Source of the DNA: JBBTYZ01 sp038061595
GTDB lineage: Bacteria; Patescibacteriota; Minisyncoccia; UBA6257; GWB1-50-10
Length of the DNA stretch: 15,392 bases
NCBI GenBank assembly: GCA_038061595.1
Contig: JBBTYZ010000030.1
Span: 1 to 15,392 of the forward strand
Direction of reading: 5' to 3'
Made by a program: the position numbers and the translations under genes. This document shows, in pieces, positions 1-6,661 of this stretch (positions are counted from its first letter, which is position 1; each line of letters begins with the position of its first letter). Under the pieces are notes generated by a model, which saw only the letters and a list, made by a program, of their open reading frames with translations, ran no database searches and was not told the DNA's origin.

Positions 1-726
1 AGTCGCTAAATCTCCCGGTCGCAAACGCTTGTAAATCTGGATAAATGATTCGTCTACTGTTTTAGCATCATCTTCAGCCAACGTTTTTTCGATATATTTG
101 AGCTCTTCTTTAGATTTACTAAAAGCCTTTAAAATCGCTTCGTTGTCCTCTAAACCGAATATTCTCAATAATTGAGTAACTGGCGCTTTTCTTTTGCGAT
201 CTATTTTAACACCTATAAAACCGCTAGATTCGGTCTCTAGCTCTATCCAACTTCCTCTATTAGGAATTACTTTTGCTCCAAAAAGTTTCTTGCCTCTAAA
301 AACGTTTGCTGAAAAATAAACTCCAGCAGAACGAATAAGTTGTGAAATAACCACCCGCTCCACACCATTTATTATGAAAGTTCCGCGATCGGTCATTATC
401 GGGAAGTCACCCAAATAAACTTCCTGAACTTTATTTTGTTTATTTGTTTTGTCTGTTAGTTTTAAATTAACACGAAGAGCTGCTTCATAAGTTTGATCTT
501 TTTCTTTCGCTTGTTCTTCGGTGTATTTCGGTTGATCAAATTTATAATCCAAAAAATGAAGCTCCAACTCCGAACCAGTATGATCTTTGATTGGAGAAAT
601 TTCATCAAAAAGTTCACGAAGCCCTTTTTGCAAAAGCCACTTGAAAGAATCAAGTTGAATTTCTATTAAATTTGGACCCTTGAATTGAGGATTCTTGTGG
701 TCGGAAAAAATTTTTGGTTTAATCAT
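1..726 (-). CDS. rpoB: DNA-directed RNA polymerase subunit beta, N-terminal part (runs off left edge)
   Basis: This is the first 242 codons of the beta subunit, which forms one half of the RNA polymerase active-site cleft. The protein begins MIKPKIFSDHKNPQF and shows the standard N-terminal features in order: an N-terminal segment with IEIQLDSFKWLLQKGLRELF (about 21-40), the block EVYLGDFPIMTDRGTFIING (102-121), then VERVVISQLIRSAGVYF (122-138), the segment RGSWIELE (157-164), and RPGDLAT (236-242) at the edge, which matches the family's RPGE-P-T segment. The ATG at 726 overlaps the TGA of mltG by four bases, so translation is probably coupled to the cell-wall gene upstream. No rplJ or rplL precedes it. 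No clear Shine-Dalgarno lies near the start; a GAGGAG is about 30 bases upstream, too far to serve. Identity is very secure; the rest of the gene lies outside the window. Confidence 0.97.
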   Translation of the reverse strand, partial: MIKPKIFSDHKNPQFKGPNLIEIQLDSFKWLLQKGLRELFDEISPIKDHTGSELELHFLDYKFDQPKYTEEQAKEKDQTYEAALRVNLKLTDKTNKQNKVQEVYLGDFPIMTDRGTFIINGVERVVISQLIRSAGVYFSANVFRGKKLFGAKVIPNRGSWIELETESSGFIGVKIDRKRKAPVTQLLRIFGLEDNEAILKAFSKSKEELKYIEKTLAEDDAKTVDESFIQIYKRLRPGDLAT

Positions 727-1766
727 AAATATTTTGCTCTTTTAGAATTATGCTCCTCTAATGTTTTGGAAAATAATGTTTCTTTTGTACGAGACGCCGA
801 AAGATAATATAGATAGGGGCTGATTTGCGGATTCAAACTTGCTGATATCGCGGAAGCCCCAGGATTAGATATGGGAGTCGGAGTAAACCCTAATTTTTCA
901 TATGTATTATAAGGAGAAGCCATGGTTAAATCGCTCCTTTTGACCATTAAATTGGGGCATTTTCTTGTTTCTCCGGCACATTTTATGTAACCTAATGTCG
1001 CATCAACCTGTAAAGGCATATTGATCTTCAATCTTTTCAAAAGTATACCGGCAACCATTCGACGATCATTAAAATCTGGAACCTCTCTCTCTAGAAAGGA
1101 AGAAAGAATTAAAAGATCGTACCAGTTCTTTTTACCCTCAAGAAGTGGCCAAGCCTTCTTAACAAAGTTCTGGAGAAACACATCAAACACCACCTCGACG
1201 TTGGAACCAACCTCAAATCGATAAGTATCAGGAAAGAGAAATCCTTCTAATAAATTCATCCCGGCAAGAAACGGATATTTATCTACTTGTTTCTTGAAAT
1301 CAAAATTTACCAAAGATCTTTTTTCAATAACGCCTGCGTCTGAAAGAATCGTGTCTATATCTTTCGCTGTTGATCCCTCTGGAAGCGTAACCAAAACTTC
1401 ATTCTTACCGCTTGTTATTAGTAAATTGATAATTTGGGGAACGCTCATTGTTTTTTCTAATTCGTAAACGCCTGGTTGAAATTTTTGCGCCTTTCCGCTA
1501 AATAAAGAATAGAATTTGAAAACAGAAATTGATTTTATTAACGACTCTTGTGATAAACTAGCGCCGATTTCCTTTAAGCCGTCACCGCGATTGATTTTTA
1601 TATTGACAACATTCGCACCATTCGCCTCCGCTTCCACTGGTTGAAGCCCGTAGAAAAAATAAGCGACTGTTAATATAAAAAACAAAGCCCCTCCCAAAAT
1701 TAAAAGGAAACTAAAATTTAACAGGCCTCTTTGGTTAATATGAGGATTCAAGTTTGATTTTCTCAA
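723..1766 (-). CDS. mltG: Endolytic murein transglycosylase MltG (YceG-like)
   Basis: MltG is an inner-membrane lytic transglycosylase that cuts nascent glycan strands and is thought to set their length. This 347-residue protein has a short cytoplasmic tail, one transmembrane helix (about 18-40), a LysM-like N-terminal region (about 53-120), and a YceG catalytic domain. The catalytic glutamate is probably E226 in SSFLEREV, matching E218 in the E. coli motif ASIVEKET. Other matching segments are PLQVDATLGYI (251-261), SPYNTYEKLGF (284-294) and NPGASAISASLNP (301-313). No ATG occurs before residue 107, which is past the membrane helix, so a TTG at 1766 is taken as the start. It overlaps rodA by 32 bp, and the true start could be another near-cognate codon slightly downstream. 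The stop overlaps rpoB by four bases. Placement next to RodA pairs a glycan polymerase with a glycan cutter. Confidence 0.93.
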   Translation of the reverse strand: MRKSNLNPHINQRGLLNFSFLLILGGALFFILTVAYFFYGLQPVEAEANGANVVNIKINRGDGLKEIGASLSQESLIKSISVFKFYSLFSGKAQKFQPGVYELEKTMSVPQIINLLITSGKNEVLVTLPEGSTAKDIDTILSDAGVIEKRSLVNFDFKKQVDKYPFLAGMNLLEGFLFPDTYRFEVGSNVEVVFDVFLQNFVKKAWPLLEGKKNWYDLLILSSFLEREVPDFNDRRMVAGILLKRLKINMPLQVDATLGYIKCAGETRKCPNLMVKRSDLTMASPYNTYEKLGFTPTPISNPGASAISASLNPQISPYLYYLSASRTKETLFSKTLEEHNSKRAKYL

Positions 1767-2814
1767 CTATACTCATAAGAGCCGCAATTGTCAATATGCT
1801 CGATCCCCCATAACTCAGAAAGGGGAAATTAATGCCGGTTACTGGCATTAAACCTAGATTTGAACCGATATTAACGAGAAAGTGTATGAACATAACAAGG
1901 ATCGCCCCCAATACAATAAATTTAGACTCGTTGCTCCTGGCCAACATACCAATTTTGGTCATTCGGTATATGACAAGTAAAAAAGCCGAGACAACGACCA
2001 CGCCACCAACAAATCCCCATTCTTCAACAAATGCGGAAAATATAAAATCCGATTTTGCTTCAGGAAGAAAGTTTAGTTGAGCTTGCGTCCCGCCCCCAAA
2101 CCCCTTTCCCCAAAAACCAGCTGAGCCAATCGCAATTTTAGACTGAATAACATTGTAACTCGTCCCCAAAGGATCTCGGGATGGAAAAATGAAAGAAGTT
2201 AGTCGATCTTTCTGATACGGCTTCAGAAAAAACATCCACAAAACAAAACCAAACAAAAAAGCCAAAATTAAACCAAATATTAATCTCTTTTTATTTATCC
2301 CGCTCGTTAACAAAAAACCAACCCAAATCCCGCAAACTACTATAGCTGAACCGAAATCTGGATGTATTGCGATAAGAGAGGCCGGAATAAGTGTATAAAT
2401 TAAGGATAGAAAAATATTTTTTCCCAACCAAGCCGCAATATATTTCCTCGAAAAAAATCCGGCTAAGACAAATATCAAGCCCAACTTTGCAATCTCTGCT
2501 GGTTCAAACTGGACACTGCCCAAAAAAACCCAACTTTTAACTCCACGAACGGTTCCCGATTGAAGATTCGATAGTAAAAGAAGCACGATACTGAACCAAT
2601 AAACTCCGTAACGGAACCAACCCCGGCTTACTAACCCCATTAAATTAAGCTTGCTACCACCCAGAATGATTGAGAACGCCAAGAAATACCATAAAAGCTG
2701 CCGCCAAAAGAAATCACTACTCAAACTCATAAGAGAGGTGAGACTAACTATAGCCAACACCAACAACCCGACAATCAAAGGCCAGTCAAAGTTCCTCTGT
2801 AAAAAAACTGTCAT
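1735..2814 (-). CDS. rodA: RodA-type SEDS peptidoglycan glycosyltransferase
   Basis: SEDS proteins polymerise lipid II into glycan strands; RodA does so during elongation together with a class B PBP. The 359-residue protein is almost entirely hydrophobic, with roughly ten membrane segments. It shows VRGVKSWVFLG (89-99), FEPAEIAKLGLI (103-114), HPDFGSA (151-157), the long loop DPLGTSYNVIQSKIAIGSAG (214-233), and LNFLPEAKSDFIFSAFVEEW (247-266). The last contains the putative catalytic Asp D256, equivalent to the essential Asp of RodA. Near the end come PVTGINFPFLSYGGSS (324-339). The loop and C-terminal motifs resemble RodA more than FtsW. The ATG overlaps the stop of the upstream 251-residue protein by four bases. 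No class B PBP, mreB or mreC is in the window, so the partner must be encoded elsewhere. Confidence 0.94.
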   Translation of the reverse strand: MTVFLQRNFDWPLIVGLLVLAIVSLTSLMSLSSDFFWRQLLWYFLAFSIILGGSKLNLMGLVSRGWFRYGVYWFSIVLLLLSNLQSGTVRGVKSWVFLGSVQFEPAEIAKLGLIFVLAGFFSRKYIAAWLGKNIFLSLIYTLIPASLIAIHPDFGSAIVVCGIWVGFLLTSGINKKRLIFGLILAFLFGFVLWMFFLKPYQKDRLTSFIFPSRDPLGTSYNVIQSKIAIGSAGFWGKGFGGGTQAQLNFLPEAKSDFIFSAFVEEWGFVGGVVVVSAFLLVIYRMTKIGMLARSNESKFIVLGAILVMFIHFLVNIGSNLGLMPVTGINFPFLSYGGSSILTIAALMSIVEKIKLESSY

Positions 2815-3566
2815 TGAGGATTAGCGTAAACCTGAGTTGCTTTGTAATCAATGCCTTTTGCGAGATTGGAGTCAGTCGGAAAAGGGATAGAAAACGCCCT
2901 ATCTTCAAACCCTCCTATAGTGAGGTTGGTAAATGAGGAAAATAAATCAAGACCCAACCTATCAAAAAGCACCACCACAACCTCTATGCTTGGAACAGAA
3001 AATGGGCTTTTATTACTCAGTATTCCGGAGACAATAATTTTATTTTCGATGATATCTGTTTTTATTTTTCCGACAGATATATCGGGTTTAATCATAGCGG
3101 AGGATTTAACCCAAACCGGATCCGAAAGCTCCAGACTGATTTTAGGATAAATCTCTTTCACTCCATCAATTTTCCCAACAATCGTCTTCCTTTCTCCCGG
3201 ATACAAAACCGTTTGAGCTTGAATCGATCGTACTAAATTATTTGATTTGTCATAAACATTAAAACGATAATTAATTTTGGAAACTCCGTAGTTCGAGTTA
3301 GGGTTTTGAATTTGACCAAGAAGAACTGTTCCCGCAGAACTCGACAACATCTTTGCGTCGCCAACAACTCTGGGAAAGTCCAGTTTTTTTATTTCGCAAG
3401 AAATGCACAATCCATCACAATCAACTCCAGATTCGTTTTGATTCTGTATATTATCAAAACAACTAGGCGTTGGTCCAAATGATTTTTCATAGCCACCCCA
3501 AACTATTAATCCGAGAACGAATAAATAGAAAACGCCATATAAGATCTTTTTTAATAATCTTGTCAT
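2811..3566 (-). CDS. Single-pass extracytoplasmic protein with Cys cluster and two FxLYD-like repeats
   Basis: No named function is recognised. The 251-residue protein has a basic start, one membrane helix (about 9-25), then a cysteine segment (36-57) with C36, C50, C54 and C57 in the pattern C-x13-C-x3-C-x2-C, including ESGVDCDGLCISC. Such segments occur in secreted proteins and probably form disulfides or bind a metal. The rest is beta-rich and appears to hold two related units: about 81-133, from VLLGQIQNPN to a YPGERKTI turn, and about 177-230, from IIVSGILSNKS to a GGFEDRAFSIP turn. Each follows the plan V-x-G-x-I-x-N, hydrophobic strands, a Y/F-D turn, then a Gly-rich turn before a last strand, which recalls FxLYD/DUF3426-type immunoglobulin-like domains. 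It overlaps both tpiA and rodA by four bases. A role at the cell wall near RodA and MltG is inference from position only. Confidence 0.85.
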   Translation of the reverse strand: MTRLLKKILYGVFYLFVLGLIVWGGYEKSFGPTPSCFDNIQNQNESGVDCDGLCISCEIKKLDFPRVVGDAKMLSSSAGTVLLGQIQNPNSNYGVSKINYRFNVYDKSNNLVRSIQAQTVLYPGERKTIVGKIDGVKEIYPKISLELSDPVWVKSSAMIKPDISVGKIKTDIIENKIIVSGILSNKSPFSVPSIEVVVVLFDRLGLDLFSSFTNLTIGGFEDRAFSIPFPTDSNLAKGIDYKATQVYANPQ

Positions 3567-4288
3567 TTTGACATTGTCTTCAATATTTTAACGAACTCCT
3601 TGGATGATAGACTCGCACCACCAACAAGCGCTCCGTTTATTTCTTTTTGCATCATAAAACCACCCACATTCTTAGAAGTTACGGATCCCCCATACAAAAC
3701 CCTTACACCAGGAACTACGGATTTAATGAAACAGCTTATTTCCCCCGCATCTTGAGGCCTATCAATTTTTCCAGAACCTATAGCCCAAACAGGTTCGTAA
3801 GCAATCACTAAATTTTTAGTTTTAAGTCCGTTTTTTAAATTTCTTTTAAGTTGGTTCTTCACAAATTTCTTTGTAGCAGCTATTCCTTTCTTCCTAACTC
3901 CCCACGGCTCGCCGACACACAGAATTACCCTTAACCCACCCCTAACAGCGGCTTGGACCTTTTTATTTATTATCCAATCGGCTTCTCCCAAAGAACGCCT
4001 TTCGGAATGTCCAATAATCACATAGTCAACCTTAGAATTTTTAAGCATCTCTGGCGAAATTTCTCCGGTATAAGCACCCCTTTTCTCCCAAAAAACATCC
4101 TGTGCGCCAAAAGAAATTCCTGATCTATTTTTGTGCGAAAAATCAGTGAGCCACGTGAACGGGGGGCACAACACAATATCAATATTTCTCAATCCTTTCG
4201 CGTAATGCGATACCGCATTAACTAAATCCTCCGCTTTTTTGTATGTTTGCGGATTCATCTTCCAATTTGCAACTATTAATTTCTTCAT
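3563..4288 (-). CDS. tpiA: Triosephosphate isomerase
   Basis: This enzyme interconverts dihydroxyacetone phosphate and glyceraldehyde 3-phosphate in the cytoplasm. The 241-residue protein is close to the usual 250 and keeps the active-site set: N8 and K10 in VANWKMNP, H94 in IIGHSERRSLGE, the catalytic base E165 in IAYEPVWAIGSGK (which also covers loop 6), and the phosphate-binding segments VLYGGSV (197-203) and GALVGGASL (219-227). Nothing essential looks missing. The ATG at 4288 lies 4 bp after the galT stop, with no Shine-Dalgarno. The TGA overlaps the next gene by four bases. The usual glycolytic neighbours (gap, pgk) are absent, so it seems to sit in a general housekeeping operon. Confidence 0.97.
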   Translation of the reverse strand: MKKLIVANWKMNPQTYKKAEDLVNAVSHYAKGLRNIDIVLCPPFTWLTDFSHKNRSGISFGAQDVFWEKRGAYTGEISPEMLKNSKVDYVIIGHSERRSLGEADWIINKKVQAAVRGGLRVILCVGEPWGVRKKGIAATKKFVKNQLKRNLKNGLKTKNLVIAYEPVWAIGSGKIDRPQDAGEISCFIKSVVPGVRVLYGGSVTSKNVGGFMMQKEINGALVGGASLSSKEFVKILKTMSK

Positions 4289-4292
4289 AAAT

Positions 4293-5324
4293 TTATTTTC
4301 TTAGTATTTTTGCCGCATCGTCTGGATCAATTGCGTTTAATTCCACGCCAGTACCCAATTCAAATCCGGCTAAAATATTTGTTTTCGGTAAAATCTCAAT
4401 ATGCCAGTGATAATAACGATATCGTTTTTTATCTATTGTAGGAGATGTGTGTATGAATAAATTGTAATCTGGATCGTGTAAATTTTTCTCAATCGATTTC
4501 AAAACCAATTGTAATACTTCAACAACGCCCATTAATTCCCCATCATAAGTATTCTCAAAATAAGGCCTGTGGCGCTTAGGAAACACGCGCACTTCGAAAG
4601 GTAAACGCGACGCATATGGGGCAAAAGCAATTGCCTCGCTATTTTCAGCAATAATTCTTTTTTTAATTTTCTTTTCAGCCCCGATCATTTTGCAATGGAC
4701 ACAAGTTCTGTGATCTTTAAAATATTTAAGTGAGCCTTCTAGAGAACGAGTGACGCCCGGCGGCACAACAGGAATAGCAATTATTTGAGAATGAGGATGA
4801 TAAATAGAAGCGCCAGCCCCTGGTCCCCAATTATGAAATATGGAAATATAAGCTATATTCTTGTCGGATAATAATGTTAAATAACGGTCTCGAAATGCCA
4901 CGAAAACACGGAAAAGAACATTGATGCTCATTCTGGCAAAATTTAAATAATGATCACGAGTTATAACAAGATCGTGATGTCCAGCACCTTTTATCGCAGC
5001 ATAGGGGCCGAGTTTGTGAAAACGTATTAATTTATCTTCGTGGTTAACTGCGGGATATCTGTTTTGAAGAACGACTATTTCCCAGTTTTGCTCATCGTCT
5101 TTTTCGTTTTTAATTAGCCCGCGACCACTCATATACTTAAGAATGGGCTTCCTTCTAGGATCTCTTAGTGGGTGTTCAAAATCATCCGGACATTTGTTAA
5201 TAGGAGTTGCTACTCTTTTTGTCTTTTTCTTTATAAAAGCGCCTGGTCGTTTTAAGCGTCCAGGCGATATCAAAATCCAATCACCCGAAACCAAATCTTG
5301 CCTTAATTCAGATTTTTTACTCAT
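4293..5324 (-). CDS. galT: Galactose-1-phosphate uridylyltransferase-like protein (HIT superfamily)
   Basis: GalT-family enzymes move a nucleotidyl group between UDP-glucose and a sugar phosphate through a nucleotidyl-histidine intermediate. The 343-residue protein matches the family plan: N-terminal ELRQDLVSGDWILISPGR (6-23), GAGHHDLVITRDH (113-125), NWGPGAGASIYHPHSQIIA (165-183), and YHWHIEILPK (305-314). In H176-P-H178, H178 is the expected nucleophile. H292, H306 and H308 correspond to the second metal-site histidines of the E. coli enzyme. The usual N-terminal zinc CxxC is altered here to C45-P-D-D48, while a separate CVHC lies at 208-211. The exact sugar is uncertain; ADP-glucose phosphorylase and other GalT-like enzymes are alternatives. 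It overlaps the upstream GT2 gene by four bases, so it may supply the nucleotide sugar that this transferase uses. Confidence 0.85.
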   Translation of the reverse strand: MSKKSELRQDLVSGDWILISPGRLKRPGAFIKKKTKRVATPINKCPDDFEHPLRDPRRKPILKYMSGRGLIKNEKDDEQNWEIVVLQNRYPAVNHEDKLIRFHKLGPYAAIKGAGHHDLVITRDHYLNFARMSINVLFRVFVAFRDRYLTLLSDKNIAYISIFHNWGPGAGASIYHPHSQIIAIPVVPPGVTRSLEGSLKYFKDHRTCVHCKMIGAEKKIKKRIIAENSEAIAFAPYASRLPFEVRVFPKRHRPYFENTYDGELMGVVEVLQLVLKSIEKNLHDPDYNLFIHTSPTIDKKRYRYYHWHIEILPKTNILAGFELGTGVELNAIDPDDAAKILRK

Positions 5325-6055
5325 AAATTATATTTATTTCTTAAAAACCAATAACGCACTCTAAATAAATCTCGGAGGGTCGCTACATAACTACTGAGCT
5401 TAACCGAAGAACGCAAGTCATTAACCCAAACAATTGGAATCTCTTTTATCTTATAACCCAATCTTTTGCCCAACGCGAGCGCCTCAAAATCAAAACCCCA
5501 CCTGTCGATCTTCGCAGATTTAAAAATTTTAGTGGCTGCTTCTTCAGAGAAACACTTAAAGCCGCATTGTGTATCCCAAATACCGCGCAGAAACTCAAAG
5601 AGCATTATCTGAATGATTAGATTGCTCAAGTTGCCTAGCATTATTTTATAGAATGGTTGAGGAGGAATAAGTCTTGATCCTTTCACATCGCGCGAACCTA
5701 TAACAATGTCATATCCTTCCTTAAAAAGAGGAATCATTTTATTAAACTCTTGAACCGATGTTGAATTGTCGGCGTCCATAAAAAGACGCAGATTGCCCTT
5801 AGCTTCTAACATCCCCTGCCTCACCACAAACCCCTTACCGTGGTTTTCTTTGTTGTCTATGAGACGAAGATTTTTAACCAAATGGCCAAATCTTTCTACA
5901 ATCCCAGCAGTAGAATCTTTTGAGCCATCATTCACAACTATTATTTCATATGAATACTCCGCCTGCGACAAATGCTTATCTATATCGATAAGTGTGAGTG
6001 GTAATCTTTTTGATTCGTTATAAGCGGGTATTATTACCGATAGATAGGGCTTCAT
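5321..6055 (-). CDS. GT2 glycosyltransferase, dolichyl/polyprenyl-phosphate glucosyltransferase-like
   Basis: This cytoplasmic-face enzyme likely transfers a hexose from a nucleotide sugar to a polyprenyl phosphate. The 244-residue protein opens with LSVIIPAYNESKRLP (5-19), continues with IIVVNDGSKDSTAGI (38-52) and NHGKGFVVRQGML (71-83), and has the metal-binding D94-A-D96 in LFMDADNST. The later segments DTQCGFKCF (161-169) and DRWGFDFEALALGKRLGY (184-201) are typical of the ALG5/DPG-synthase and GtrB-type subgroup. It lacks the two C-terminal membrane helices of GtrB; only a hydrophobic stretch at about 142-156 could associate with the membrane. The gene begins 4 bp after the GtrA gene and overlaps the GalT gene by four bases, which supports a lipid-linked sugar pathway. 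The sugar identity cannot be read from the sequence. Confidence 0.9.
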   Translation of the reverse strand: MKPYLSVIIPAYNESKRLPLTLIDIDKHLSQAEYSYEIIVVNDGSKDSTAGIVERFGHLVKNLRLIDNKENHGKGFVVRQGMLEAKGNLRLFMDADNSTSVQEFNKMIPLFKEGYDIVIGSRDVKGSRLIPPQPFYKIMLGNLSNLIIQIMLFEFLRGIWDTQCGFKCFSEEAATKIFKSAKIDRWGFDFEALALGKRLGYKIKEIPIVWVNDLRSSVKLSSYVATLRDLFRVRYWFLRNKYNL

Positions 6056-6059
6056 TGGC

Positions 6060-6659
6060 TTATTGTTTCGCTTTAAAAACTATTAATTTGTAGCTCAAAA
6101 AATTTAATATAAATGATACAAGAACTGCGATTACCGCCCCAACATTCGCCCATAATTTAGGTTCGATACCAGAAGGCGCCCCAATTACACTTACTATAAA
6201 TGACGCTACGCTTACATTGACTAAAGCTCCCAACAAGGTGAATCCGCCAAACCTTAAATATTCTGCAAAACTTGTGGGCAGAGAGCTTTGAAAGGTCCAG
6301 AATTTGTTCCAAAAATAACTATTAGTAGTAGCTGCCAAAAATGAAACCGCCTTGAACGAACTAAAATAAATCCCCTGCGAAATATCAGTCAACAAAATTA
6401 ATAGATTTAACACTCCCAAATCAAGAAGCGTATTCAGGGTCCCCGTCGCAGCGAACTTTCCAAACTGATCAAGTATTGGCCAAAACCTGCTAAGTCTTTT
6501 TAATATAAAAAGCGCAATTGGAGCGAGCAGTGTAAAACCCAAGACAGAACCGAATATAAAGACCGGAGTAATTGTGAAGCCTATATTTTTAACCGGCAGC
6601 AGAAACAGGCATCCGACCAAAAAACCGATTAATGTGACTAAATAAAAATCTTTTTTCAT
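6060..6659 (-). CDS. GtrA-family membrane protein, probable lipid-linked sugar flippase
   Basis: GtrA-family proteins are small multi-span proteins usually paired with a GT2 enzyme and proposed to flip undecaprenyl-phosphate sugars. The family core runs from about 65 to 196 with four predicted helices and the characteristic segments FGKFAATGTLNTLLDLGVL (66-84), TTNSYFWNKFWTFQ (111-124), EYLRFGGFTLLGALVN (133-148) and VSFILNFLSYKLIVF (181-195). Two extra N-terminal hydrophobic segments (about 7-24 and 33-54) make the 199-residue protein longer than the usual GtrA of roughly 130. The start at 6659 is 2 bp beyond the ATPase stop, and the GT2 partner follows after 4 bp. Flipping is inference from the family; the pairing with GT2 is seen directly. 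Confidence 0.9.
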   Translation of the reverse strand: MKKDFYLVTLIGFLVGCLFLLPVKNIGFTITPVFIFGSVLGFTLLAPIALFILKRLSRFWPILDQFGKFAATGTLNTLLDLGVLNLLILLTDISQGIYFSSFKAVSFLAATTNSYFWNKFWTFQSSLPTSFAEYLRFGGFTLLGALVNVSVASFIVSVIGAPSGIEPKLWANVGAVIAVLVSFILNFLSYKLIVFKAKQ

Positions 6660-6661
6660 TT

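Noticed and set aside
462..653. Minus-strand frame of 63 codons near the left edge
   Set aside because: It is in a different frame from rpoB, whose N-terminal motifs run continuously from 726 to 1.
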